Below are positions 46,817-54,448 of a stretch of 54,448 nucleotides of DNA, piece after piece. Position 1 is the first letter of the stretch. Every line of letters begins with the position of its first letter. Source of the stretch: Desulfobacterales bacterium. GTDB taxonomy: Bacteria > Desulfobacterota > Desulfobacteria > Desulfobacterales > JAHEIW01. Made by a program: the position numbers and the translations under genes. Under the pieces are notes generated by a model, which was given only the letters and a program-made list of their open reading frames with translations, was not told the DNA's origin and did not search any database. The DNA is taken from positions 1 to 54,448 of the forward strand of contig JASJAN010000040.1 in assembly GCA_030066985.1 (NCBI GenBank), read 5' to 3'.

Positions 46817-48031
46817 ATGACCAAACGAGGCTCAACACCAAAAATGACAACACTGCAGAAAATGGGTTGCGGATGCGCATTGATCATGCTGGTTTTAATG
46901 TTCCAGGCTGCTCCTGTCTCCGGTTCCGAGATGTTGACCGAAACTCAGGTTCCCGAGAGCCTTTCGCCAGGATTGATATATCTGTTGGATCTGGCGGATC
47001 CTTCTAAGCATCAATCCTTTCAGCCCGCTAAAATTAAAAAATTACTGGAATTTGTACAAAAGCCAAAAGCCACGGATGCCCTTTACTATGCGGACACCAA
47101 ACTAGGCTCCCCCTCTGCGTATCTGGACTTTGATATCCGGCAGCATTTTGATCATATTCTTAAATATTCTTTTAATCCCAATTTTCCCAGCTATCTTATG
47201 GCGCCCTCGTCCACTCGGCTGTCACACTGGAGCCAGGTACAGGGTTCAGACGATCGGATGCCGGTGCTGTGGGATACGGTCGACAACCTTGAGGCGCCGG
47301 TGATTGTTAAAGGTCTCGAAACTATTGAAAACACACCAGATGTCTTCTCCGGCGCTTACTATCGCTATCAGCTGCATCGCACCCTTATATTGTTTAAAGA
47401 CAACAATCGCAAGGTGCTTATATCGATTTCCAAGCAAACAGGCTCTTCGGATGTGGGCAAAAAGGGCTATGTGCTGGGCTTGGACGACAACTGGGATTAT
47501 TTTTATTCGGGCAAGCCGGGACTCACAATTCCAGGGTTGGGCTGGGTGAAATCCCGCATGTATGATTCATACGGCATTAACATATACACCGAAATGGATC
47601 CCGCAGAACCTTTGCTGCGCTGCGGGGTATTCAGGTGGGTACAGGCCGGCTGGTCCAAAATCAACGTTGTAAAAAAACACCATATCCACAACGGGATAAA
47701 ACGGTTCGCCAAATCATACAAGGAAATAATAGAGCATCCCGACCTGCCAAGCATCGACGCGCTGGCGACGATGTATTCCAATATAAAAGCGTTGCCTGAA
47801 GCGGAGCTCAAAGAAAAAATCACCACCTATCTGACGATCCTGGAAAATCATTACGGTCATGATTATCGGCCGCCCCGCAGATGGTCCCCCCGGATTTTCA
47901 AAGATAAAAAGCCCTGGTTTCAAATGTCAACCGAGGCCATGCACGCCGTATTGATGGTGGAGTTCATGAAGCATTCGATGGGCAAGCGTGATGCCAAGGA
48001 TGTTGTGGCGCTCCGGGGATTATCGAAATAA
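46817..48031 (+). CDS. Secreted protein of unknown function
   Basis: From ATG 46817 (GAGGG upstream) this is 404 residues with an N-terminal signal segment (after about residue 38, VSGSE). The mature part is alpha/beta with two distinctive stretches, SYLMAPSSTRLSHWSQV and RYQLHRTLILFKDNNRKVLI. No known family was recognised. The longer frame from 46757 adds 20 residues and puts the signal segment further from the N-terminus. It is followed by the SDR gene after 49 bp, so the two may form an operon. Confidence 0.7.
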   Translation: MTKRGSTPKMTTLQKMGCGCALIMLVLMFQAAPVSGSEMLTETQVPESLSPGLIYLLDLADPSKHQSFQPAKIKKLLEFVQKPKATDALYYADTKLGSPSAYLDFDIRQHFDHILKYSFNPNFPSYLMAPSSTRLSHWSQVQGSDDRMPVLWDTVDNLEAPVIVKGLETIENTPDVFSGAYYRYQLHRTLILFKDNNRKVLISISKQTGSSDVGKKGYVLGLDDNWDYFYSGKPGLTIPGLGWVKSRMYDSYGINIYTEMDPAEPLLRCGVFRWVQAGWSKINVVKKHHIHNGIKRFAKSYKEIIEHPDLPSIDALATMYSNIKALPEAELKEKITTYLTILENHYGHDYRPPRRWSPRIFKDKKPWFQMSTEAMHAVLMVEFMKHSMGKRDAKDVVALRGLSK

Positions 48032-48080
48032 AAACGCGTTCTATTCAAACCATTCGCCTTTCAATACCGAGGGTTTCAAA

Positions 48081-48872
48081 ATGCCTGAAAATCCCGTCGT
48101 CATCGTTAGCGGTGCATCACGTGGTGTTGGCGCGGCAACTGCGCGCTGGCTGGCCAAAGCCGGTTCGACCGTCACTTTAATCGCACGCTCGGCGGATGAT
48201 CTTGAGAAGGTGGCTGAAGATGTGCGGCAGTTGGGGGGCACTTCGCTGGTTTGTACAGGTGATGTTTCCGATGCAGACGCCTGCCGCGTGGCGGTCGCCA
48301 AAACCCTGGAACAATTCGGGCGGCTGGATGCGGTGGTCAACAACGCCGGTATGGTCGAACCGCTTGCGCCGGTCAGCGGCAGTGATGTTGACCACTGGCA
48401 AACCAACATCGCGGTCAACCTGCTGGGGCCGTTCTATCTGATCCGGACAGCCATCGACGACTTGCGCGAGCAAAATGGCCGAATCGTAAATGTCAGCAGT
48501 GGTGCGGCCACGATCACAGTTGAAAATGCCAGTGCCTATTGCGCGGCCAAAGCAGCGCTGAATCATCTCAGCCGGGTGCTGGCAGCCGAAGAGCCCCGGC
48601 TGACGGTAATGGCTGTCAGACCGGGTGTGGTGGATACCCAAATGCAGGATACGATTCGGCAAAAAGGGCAGGGTGTGATGTCTGCCGAACAGCTGGCCTA
48701 TTATCAGAATCTTAAAGCGGGGGGGCAGCTTGAAAAGCCGGAGGTGCCCGGGCGCGCAATTGCCTGGCTGGCGCTTCACGCACCCGGTGAATTCAGCGGA
48801 CAATTTTTAGACTACGATGATCCCCGCATCAGCCAACCGGCCCTGGCGGCATTCGGCGAGAAAATGAGATAA
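48081..48872 (+). CDS. Short-chain dehydrogenase/reductase (SDR)
   Basis: A 263-residue classical SDR. The cofactor motif is SGASRGVGAAT, the active-site motif is NNAGM, and the catalytic Ser-Tyr-Lys is in NVSSGAA ... SAYCAAKAAL. It reduces or oxidises a carbonyl/alcohol with NAD(P); the R residue after the glycine-rich loop (IARSADD) suggests NADP. ATG 48081 has GAGGG upstream. The longer reading from 47988 would overlap the preceding gene. Confidence 0.88.
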   Translation: MPENPVVIVSGASRGVGAATARWLAKAGSTVTLIARSADDLEKVAEDVRQLGGTSLVCTGDVSDADACRVAVAKTLEQFGRLDAVVNNAGMVEPLAPVSGSDVDHWQTNIAVNLLGPFYLIRTAIDDLREQNGRIVNVSSGAATITVENASAYCAAKAALNHLSRVLAAEEPRLTVMAVRPGVVDTQMQDTIRQKGQGVMSAEQLAYYQNLKAGGQLEKPEVPGRAIAWLALHAPGEFSGQFLDYDDPRISQPALAAFGEKMR

Positions 48873-48970
48873 CATAATCCCAGTGATGCTATTCATCTTG
48901 GATTTTAGATGACCTGAATTTACGCGGTTCTCTGCACACAATCTTTAAACAGATAACCTTGGCCCGCTGT

Positions 48971-49609
48971 CTACAGCGTCTCCTCCACGGCCTCGGTGCT
49001 GGTAATCAATATCTTCCCGTCTACTATTTCATATACTGATTTCTGGTGCGTCCGCACCTTGACTGCCATGCCATTGACCAGAGTTGAGTTTTCAACCAAC
49101 GTCACCTCATTAATCGCTTTTTGTTTGCCCCGAGCCACGGTGACTTTTTGACTTTCAATGTTCACCCGGTACGATCGAATTGCAGGCCATGTCTCATTCA
49201 GTAAGGCAACATATTCGGCGCGCGTCAGGCTCAATTCACCTACTGAGGTTTGCATCCTGACCGTAAAGGACGGTGCCAGATAAGCGATCATCCCGTTAAG
49301 ATCTCTGTTGCTTGACGATTCGATCATTCTTTTAGAGATATTGCGGATATCCGACTCTCGAATTTCAGAGATTCCGCTCTTTTGGCTCGACCTGGCCACC
49401 CGTCGGCTGGATTTTTTAAATGCTTTTGAACTCCAGGTTTTTTTGGAACGCTGATAGGCATCCGCATTTTTGTCAGCCAGCCGATCATACTCTGCGCGGG
49501 TGATTTTGCTGCCATCCGGCGCAAAATAGACCACCTCGCGCGCTTGACCGGGATAGGTCCATAAAGCCGCTAATACGATCAGAATCGAAACGGTTGCTAA
49601 TTTCTTCAT
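48971..49609 (-). CDS. Secreted NTF2-like (SnoaL-like) protein
   Basis: A signal peptide ends near GQAREV. A basic, serine-rich linker (about residues 55-85) follows, then a domain with the NTF2/SnoaL-like pattern RDLNGMIAYLAPSFTVRM ... VYEIVDGKILITSTEAVEET. No catalytic residues are apparent. It may bind a small ligand or be part of a larger envelope complex. AGGAGAC precedes the ATG. It converges with the SDR gene. Confidence 0.72.
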   Translation of the reverse strand: MKKLATVSILIVLAALWTYPGQAREVVYFAPDGSKITRAEYDRLADKNADAYQRSKKTWSSKAFKKSSRRVARSSQKSGISEIRESDIRNISKRMIESSSNRDLNGMIAYLAPSFTVRMQTSVGELSLTRAEYVALLNETWPAIRSYRVNIESQKVTVARGKQKAINEVTLVENSTLVNGMAVKVRTHQKSVYEIVDGKILITSTEAVEETL

Positions 49610-49822
49610 GGGGATATGTCTCCTATTCTCAAAGTGGTATTTTTGCCTCGAAACCCTTTGCGGGTCTGATAGCCGCTTGCCATTCTAAAATATTTGGATT
49701 ACAGGACTTTGTGTAATTATCGGACAATAATGACATAACTTTATAACGTGTTGATAAAAATGCTCGTGATGTCTCTGTGGTGGACACAGCCGGCTGGCTG
49801 TCAAATACGAGTTGAAGTCAGA

Positions 49823-49842
49823 ACATTATTAAATGATAATGT
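49823..49842. promoter_or_regulatory. AT-rich palindrome upstream of the LbtU-type porin gene
   Basis: ACATTAT (49823-49829) and ATAATGT (49836-49842) form a perfect inverted repeat around TAAATG. The pattern is reminiscent of Fur boxes (repeats of GATAAT-type hexamers) and would suit an iron-regulated porin. It lies about 195 bp upstream of the porin start. No confident promoter was found in the 427-bp gap 49610-50036. Confidence 0.4.
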
Positions 49843-50036
49843 TTGCATAAGCTTGGGATAATGTTGTCCGGGTATACAGTATATTGCCTAATCAACTGTA
49901 AAAATTATAAAAAATGGTTTTCATGAAGGACTCCGATCATAATTGGCCGGGGATGCGGTTTTGAAGGCGGCTGCGGGTCTAGGGGCAGCAACGTTAAACA
50001 GAATTAATGTTTAAGTTTGTGTTCTGGAGTAGCATC

Positions 50037-51251
50037 ATGCTGAACCGATCAGAACGGTCATGGTGTGCCAAAGGCAAAAATATCGACAGGTTTATGCTGT
50101 TTTTTGCCATGGTGATGGTTCTGTGGCCCTATGGTTTGATCTGGGCGGATGACAATCCCGATGATCAAGACGTTAAACAAGAGCTTAAAATAGTCGATGA
50201 GGAAGAAGAAAAAGAAGAGTGGGAGCTTAGCTGGCTCAATCAACAAATCCAACCGGTCTTTGGCGAAAAAGTCAGGCTCAATGGCGGTCTTGAACTGAAC
50301 TATCAATATCTCGAGCCCAAAGATGTGGATGATGAAAATAGTGACACCAGTTCCGATTTTTTTATCAGCACAGCGGAATTGGCTTTGCGTCTTTTTTTTA
50401 ACGAGTGGAGCAAGGCCAAAATCGTCGCTGCGGCGGAGGATGTCGGCCAACAGGGTGATAAAGGGGAATTGCGACTGGATGAGGCCATCGTTACCTTAAA
50501 AAGCACGCAGTTCCCCATGTATTTTGTGGGTGGCAGAACCGTGTTTCCGTTCGGTGTTTTTGAAGATCATTTGATTGAAGGCACGGTGGTCGAAGATATT
50601 TATGAGATCGATGAATGGGGTGCCACCATTGGCTTTAACCCTGACTTTTACGGGCTGGACCTTTCATTTTCTGTGTACCGCAACCCGCAAATCCCCGATC
50701 AACTGAATGATTTCGAAACCCACGATTTTCGAACCGGACGCCAGCAACAGGACAAATTCAGATCCTACATTGTCAATGCGACCCTTGAGCCCATTGAAGA
50801 CACCCTGATGTTGAGTGCCTTTTATAACAGTGAGCCCGGTGACGGGGACCGCAACCAGTCCATTGGTGGCGCGTTGACACTAAATTACTGGAAGTTTACC
50901 CTGGATGCCGAATATGCCAGGGCGCTCGAGCGCGAGAAAGGAGAGAACGAGGAAGAAAACAAGGAAAGTGCCGGGGTGGTGGGGCTGGCGTTTGATGTGC
51001 TGGATTCATTACAATTGGCCGCACGTTATGAAGCTTTCAGCGATGATACGCACGGAGATCAGGATGAGGTTTTGGATTATCGTATCATCACAGGATTTAA
51101 CTGTTCCTTGTCAGATCTGTTCGATGTCTTCTTTATAACCGACACCTCCCTATTATTTGAATATCGATATTCTAAATTTGAAAAAGAAGACGACAGCGAG
51201 GCCACAAATTCACAGAATATGTATCAGGTTCAGCTGGTCTTTGAATTTTAA
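50037..51251 (+). CDS. LbtU-type outer-membrane porin
   Basis: From ATG 50037 (GGAG upstream) this is 404 residues with a signal peptide (cut near LIWADD). An acidic linker (VDEEEEKEEWEL) follows. Then there is a long run of alternating beta-strands ending with QLVFEF, the typical C-terminal barrel signal. Stretches such as GGRTVFPFGVFEDHLIEGT match the LbtU family of siderophore porins (legiobactin uptake in Legionella). The substrate here is only inferred. It is followed by a palindromic element and a two-component system. Confidence 0.78.
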   Translation: MLNRSERSWCAKGKNIDRFMLFFAMVMVLWPYGLIWADDNPDDQDVKQELKIVDEEEEKEEWELSWLNQQIQPVFGEKVRLNGGLELNYQYLEPKDVDDENSDTSSDFFISTAELALRLFFNEWSKAKIVAAAEDVGQQGDKGELRLDEAIVTLKSTQFPMYFVGGRTVFPFGVFEDHLIEGTVVEDIYEIDEWGATIGFNPDFYGLDLSFSVYRNPQIPDQLNDFETHDFRTGRQQQDKFRSYIVNATLEPIEDTLMLSAFYNSEPGDGDRNQSIGGALTLNYWKFTLDAEYARALEREKGENEEENKESAGVVGLAFDVLDSLQLAARYEAFSDDTHGDQDEVLDYRIITGFNCSLSDLFDVFFITDTSLLFEYRYSKFEKEDDSEATNSQNMYQVQLVFEF

Positions 51252-51397
51252 AAAACCTATCTCAAAAATTCATCTAACGCCCAATGGCATTGTTGAAAAC
51301 CGATTCAAAATACTCGAATACTACCGTGTATACTCCGTTTTTGAATCGGTTTTGCGCCGCGCCCTTGGACGTGATCTGCTATTTTGAGATAGGTTTT
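51252..51397. repeat. Palindromic element, copy C (146 bp)
   Basis: Starts at the base after the porin stop codon. Ends AAAACCTATCTCAAAA and TTTTGAGATAGGTTTT are perfectly complementary. The inner arms AAAACCGATTCAAAA and TTTTTGAATCGGTTTT enclose the conserved tip (ATACTCGAATACTACCGTGT). It may act as a terminator for the porin mRNA. Confidence 0.88.
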
Positions 51398-51453
51398 GGT
51401 AATCGATCTTAAATACATTTTTAAGATAGCTTTAGGTTATCGAATGGTAACCC

Positions 51454-51466
51454 TCGTGTAACACGA
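51454..51466. promoter_or_regulatory. Perfect 13-bp palindrome upstream of the response-regulator gene
   Basis: TCGTGTAACACGA lies 30 bp upstream of the response-regulator start. OmpR-type regulators often bind their own promoter, so this is a candidate autoregulatory site. A TATACT hexamer at 51478-51483 is too close to the ribosome-binding site to be a certain -10. Confidence 0.4.
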
Positions 51467-51496
51467 CCATAACATTCTATACTATAAGGTAATGCC

Positions 51497-52174
51497 ATGC
51501 GCTTACTACTCGTTGAAGACGACGTTAAAATTGCACAATTTGTGACCAACGGTCTCAAAGAAGCCGGATTTGCGGTCGACCACGCAGCCAATGGCGAAGA
51601 CGGAATGCATCTGGCGTTGACCGAACCCTATGACATTGCCGTTGTGGATCTGATGCTGCCCAAACTTGACGGTTTAACCCTTATTGAGGAGATCCGCAGA
51701 AATAATATCAATACGCCGGTGCTAATTTTAAGTGCCAAAAGATCCGTAGACGATCGCGTCAAGGGATTAAAAACCGGCAGCGATGATTACCTGGTCAAAC
51801 CGTTTGCTTTCTCTGAGCTGCTGGCGCGGGTTCAGGCGCTCATTCGACGCTCAACGCGCGTCACTGCGCCTGCCGAGCTGAATGTTGCCGATCTGAAATT
51901 GGATCTGGATAAGCGCAAGGTCTTTAGAGCGGATCAGGAGATTTTTCTGCAGCCCCTTGAGTTTTCCTTGCTTGAGTATCTGATGCGAAACGCCGGCCGG
52001 GTGGTTTCCAAAACCATGATTATGGAGCACGTCTGGGATTACAATTTCAATCCCCAGACAAATGTGGTCGAAGCCCGTATTTGTTATTTACGGGACAAGA
52101 TTGATAAAAATTTTGATGCTAAGCTGATCCATACGGTTCGGGGAGTCGGATATGTTCTCAAAGAAACTTCGTGA
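51497..52174 (+). CDS. OmpR-family response regulator
   Basis: A 225-residue response regulator. The receiver domain has the phosphorylated D51 (VVDLMLPKLDG), the acidic pair EDD (7-9), and the conserved Lys in LVKPF. The C-terminal winged-helix domain is of the OmpR/PhoB type, with VVSKTMIMEHVWDYNFNPQT and VVEARICYLRDKID. It is most like the CusR/CopR branch that responds to metals. AAGGT upstream is the ribosome-binding site. It overlaps the kinase gene by 23 bp. Confidence 0.92.
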   Translation: MRLLLVEDDVKIAQFVTNGLKEAGFAVDHAANGEDGMHLALTEPYDIAVVDLMLPKLDGLTLIEEIRRNNINTPVLILSAKRSVDDRVKGLKTGSDDYLVKPFAFSELLARVQALIRRSTRVTAPAELNVADLKLDLDKRKVFRADQEIFLQPLEFSLLEYLMRNAGRVVSKTMIMEHVWDYNFNPQTNVVEARICYLRDKIDKNFDAKLIHTVRGVGYVLKETS

Positions 52175-53552
52175 TCTAAAAAACTCGTTACTCTTTCGCC
52201 TGACCCTTCTGTATGCCGTCGCATTTACGGTCCTATCCACTATCGGTTTTCTGATCTTTTATTACCGGATTTATTCCGTCACCATGGAACATCTGGACGT
52301 TGAGTTGCTGGGTGAATCTCAAAAATATTCTGAAATAATCAAAGAAGGCAACGTAGAAGCCGCTGTATCCAAAATCTCTCAAGAGGCTGAGCTTGAAGAC
52401 CCGGCTGAAGATTTCTACCGTCTGTTTAATTTCAATGGCGACGTTATGTTCACCACCGACATGTCTGCCTGGGGAGCGGTTGGCAAGCAGAAGATCCTGC
52501 AAAAATTGCAAAAAGAAGGATCGACTTCCGTCATCCAAACCTTGTCCATCGAGGAGCGCGATGACAAGGCCCGCATGATAACCGCCATTGTCGGCCCGGA
52601 TACCGTTTTGCAGATCGGCGAAAGCCTGGAAGAGGTAGACGAGTATCTGGATATTTTTCTGCAGTTGTTTTCCGTTTTGATTATCAGTTTGATCATCGTG
52701 TCCGCTATCATAGGATGGCTGCTGGCGCGGCGGGCCACGATGGATATGCAAGCCGTTACTGAAACGGCGGAGGAAATATCAAACGGTGCCTACGACCGAC
52801 GCGTGCAGATCAAAGGGCATCTTAAAGAAGTCGAGCGGTTGGGCGCCACCTTTAACCGAATGCTGGATCGCATTCAAAGCCTGCTCAAATCCATGAAAGA
52901 AATTAACGACAATATTGCCCACGATTTGAGAAGTCCCCTGGCCAGAATTCGCGGTATCGCCGAAATGAGCCTGCTTAGGGAAAAAGACATTGACGAATAC
53001 AAAGACATGGCTGCCAGCACGATTGAAGAATGTGACACCTTGATCGAAATGATTAATACCATGTTGGACATCACCGAGGCAGAAGCAGGTGTCAATGGCG
53101 AAACAGATAAAGAATTCGAACTGGTGGATCTCATCCGCGAGGCCTGTGAACTTTTCCGCCCGATTGCCGAAGCCAAAAAAATAGATTTGAAAACCAGCCT
53201 GCCGGAATCGCTGGCAGTGACGAGCAATCGCAGAAAAATACAGCGGATCGTGACCAACCTGCTGGAAAATGCCATTAAATACACTTCTGAAGACGGAGTG
53301 GTTAAGGTATCTGCCGCAGCACAAAATGGCGAGGTTCGAATCGAATTTGAGGACACCGGCATGGGTATTTCCGAAAACGATCTGCCCCATATCTTCGAGC
53401 GCTTTTACCGCTGCGACCGCAGCCGGTCCCAGGGCGGCACGGGCCTGGGCCTCAGCCTGGTCAAGGCCTACACCGAATCCCTTAACGGCAGCATTCGCGT
53501 CGAAAGCGCCCTCAATCAGGGCAGCCGCTTTGCCCTGGTATTTGCTAGTTGA
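52152..53552 (+). CDS. Membrane sensor histidine kinase
   Basis: A 466-residue kinase. Two membrane helices (about 15-38 and 168-192) frame a periplasmic sensor region of about 130 residues. Then come a HAMP linker (from about 193), the phosphoacceptor H257 in NIAHDLRSPLARIRG, and the ATP-binding motifs NLLENAIKY, DTGMGIS and GGTGLGLSLV. The pair with the response regulator is of the CusS/CusR-like type, but the periplasmic domain has no clear metal-binding cluster, so the signal is unknown. Confidence 0.92.
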   Translation: MFSKKLRDLKNSLLFRLTLLYAVAFTVLSTIGFLIFYYRIYSVTMEHLDVELLGESQKYSEIIKEGNVEAAVSKISQEAELEDPAEDFYRLFNFNGDVMFTTDMSAWGAVGKQKILQKLQKEGSTSVIQTLSIEERDDKARMITAIVGPDTVLQIGESLEEVDEYLDIFLQLFSVLIISLIIVSAIIGWLLARRATMDMQAVTETAEEISNGAYDRRVQIKGHLKEVERLGATFNRMLDRIQSLLKSMKEINDNIAHDLRSPLARIRGIAEMSLLREKDIDEYKDMAASTIEECDTLIEMINTMLDITEAEAGVNGETDKEFELVDLIREACELFRPIAEAKKIDLKTSLPESLAVTSNRRKIQRIVTNLLENAIKYTSEDGVVKVSAAAQNGEVRIEFEDTGMGISENDLPHIFERFYRCDRSRSQGGTGLGLSLVKAYTESLNGSIRVESALNQGSRFALVFAS

Positions 53553-53586
53553 TCCCATCAAATCCACATGACACTGGATCTTTGGG

Positions 53587-53707
53587 GATTGCTTCGCTTC
53601 ACCCCGCCCGCCTCGCCTGAGCGGCTCGCGATGGCGGGCAGGTCGCAATGACGGCGAAAATCATAAAAAGGTCATTGCGCTGAGTCATGGCGACGATGCA
53701 ATCTTTT
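53587..53707. repeat. Inverted word-repeat array of the GATTGCTTCGC/GCAATGAC type
   Basis: GGATTGCTTCGC (53586-) and GTCGCAATGACGGC (53642-) are followed by the inverted GGTCATTGCGC (53670-) and CGATGCAATC (53694-). A GC-rich hairpin, CCCGCC...GGCGGG, lies between. It fills most of the gap after the histidine kinase. The remaining gap to 53958 has no clear gene; a candidate frame at 53599-53814 on the minus strand runs through this repeat and is rejected. Confidence 0.7.
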
Positions 53708-53957
53708 TTAAGTTCCAACAGCGCATCAAGACCTAAATATCCTCCCATCTCCTCCAGCCCGATTTCTTTTCCCACATTTATTAGCTCATCTTCGCGCCTT
53801 TCCCACATTATCAAATAGTAATCTTGTCATAATCTTCCGGTTAAATTTGTCGTTTATACTCGGAGGCCAGAGTCACAGGTAAGTTTCAAGAAGCTCCTGA
53901 ACATAATTCCTTGTGTCTAACACTCGAAAAAGATCTTTGCAGTGCCGAGGTATTTTG

Positions 53958-54448
53958 ATGAGTTCCAACCGGGTCATGAAACAGCTTTTTTTTAGATTAT
54001 TGTGGGCAATCCTCTATCTTGCAATCGGATTTTCGGCGGCCCGGGGAGCCGAGGTAAGGGATCTGGAGATGAACTCCTCCCAGAGCTATCTGCTTTTATC
54101 TGTAAAGATCAGTGATGTAATTGCCGGTGATGTCAATGCCTCTTCCGCCGATGAATTATCCGCTACCATCATTTTTTCGATTGCCCTTTATGAGGTCAAA
54201 TCCTTCTGGTTCGATAAAAAAATGGCGCATCACACCGCAACGAATACCATTAAGCACCACCCCCAAAAAAATGAATACCGCTTGTTGCGCTCATGGGATA
54301 ACGGGCCGCCGCCGGTAGTCGAATCTTTAAATCAAGCGCGGCTTCTGATGACTGAAATCAAAAACCTGAAATTGACACCGCTGGCCGTGCTCGAGAGGGG
54401 TAAAGATTACCAGATCCGGGTACAGGCCATCTGCCAGGATAAAAACGC
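53958..54448 (+). CDS. DUF4390-domain protein, 3'-truncated by the window edge
   Basis: The frame runs from ATG 53958 (GAGG seven bases upstream) to the end of the window without a stop. It starts with a signal peptide (cleavage near ARGAEV). The body has the typical DUF4390 pattern: EVRDLEMNSSQSYLLLSVK, FSIALYEVKSFWFDKKM, YRLLRSW, and QARLLMTEIKNLKLTPLAVL. In related Desulfobacterota, DUF4390 genes usually sit next to an NtrY-like histidine kinase gene; whether one follows here cannot be seen. Function unknown, envelope-located. Confidence 0.82.
   Translation, partial: MSSNRVMKQLFFRLLWAILYLAIGFSAARGAEVRDLEMNSSQSYLLLSVKISDVIAGDVNASSADELSATIIFSIALYEVKSFWFDKKMAHHTATNTIKHHPQKNEYRLLRSWDNGPPPVVESLNQARLLMTEIKNLKLTPLAVLERGKDYQIRVQAICQDKN

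Noticed and set aside
51478-51483. TATACT hexamer as -10 of the two-component operon.
   Set aside because: It would place the RNA start at or after the ribosome-binding site at 51486-51489.
52779-53648. 289-residue minus-strand frame opposite the histidine kinase.
   Set aside because: Antisense shadow; phase and composition follow the kinase codons.
53599-53814. 71-residue minus-strand frame; part looks vaguely like the start of AdoMet decarboxylase (LGLDALLELKKDC).
   Set aside because: No ribosome-binding site, and half the frame is a translation of the GCAATGAC word repeat. At most a decayed fragment.

Overview
The window reads as chromosomal DNA of a Gram-negative, probably anaerobic bacterium of the Desulfobacterota (Desulfobacterales-like). 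This is inferred from the gene families (a Lon-like AAA protease, a DUF4390 protein, an LbtU-type porin, ChaN, AsmA, several lipoproteins), balanced base composition, and short degenerate 'word' repeats in the intergenic DNA. No rRNA, tRNA, CRISPR, phage, transposase or plasmid genes were seen. Most genes lie on the minus strand.

Layout. 1-6.5 kb: end of a lipase-like hydrolase, a potassium-channel-like protein, a giant AsmA protein and a seven-repeat LVIVD propeller. 6.6-9.5 kb: a GIY-YIG protein and a tight cupin / metallo-beta-lactamase / cupin / TatD operon. 9.6-18.3 kb: envelope and housekeeping genes (transglutaminase-like lipoprotein, small membrane proteins, GNAT, zinc-ribbon Nudix, ChaN, M1 peptidase). 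18.4-20.2 kb: a plus-strand block with a previously unlisted 56-residue cysteine-rich gene that has its own promoter and terminator, a second zinc-ribbon Nudix protein and a TPR protein. 20.2-27.1 kb: the four-gene ligase-associated DNA repair set (exonuclease, ATP-dependent ligase, Lhr-type helicase, PdeM phosphoesterase), with the Hsp33 gene overlapping its end. 27.3-36.3 kb: a flavin oxidoreductase, then a same-strand block with a MalT-type LuxR (LAL) regulator, an 81-residue protein, a beta-lactamase-fold lipoprotein whose SxxK lysine is replaced, and three alpha/beta hydrolases. 36.7-46.6 kb: Lon-like protease, nitrilase-family amidase, a double-length UvrA with four ABC modules, and a small ferredoxin. 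46.8-54.4 kb: a secreted unknown protein, an SDR, an NTF2-like secreted protein, an LbtU-type porin, an OmpR-type two-component system and a truncated DUF4390 gene.

The strongest novelty candidates are (1) the LAL-regulator/hydrolase block, with three same-orientation GGGGTG boxes resembling MalT sites in front of the 81-residue gene; (2) a family of roughly 145-bp palindromic elements with terminal inverted repeats and a conserved tip, with five full or partial copies here; (3) several unrelated families of 7-10 bp word repeats, mostly arranged as inverted arrays, one of which has overwritten the stop codon of uvrA and extended the protein; and (4) the small cysteine-rich gene.

All calls come from reading the sequence and from knowledge of protein families. 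No database search was run, so family names are recognitions, not search results.
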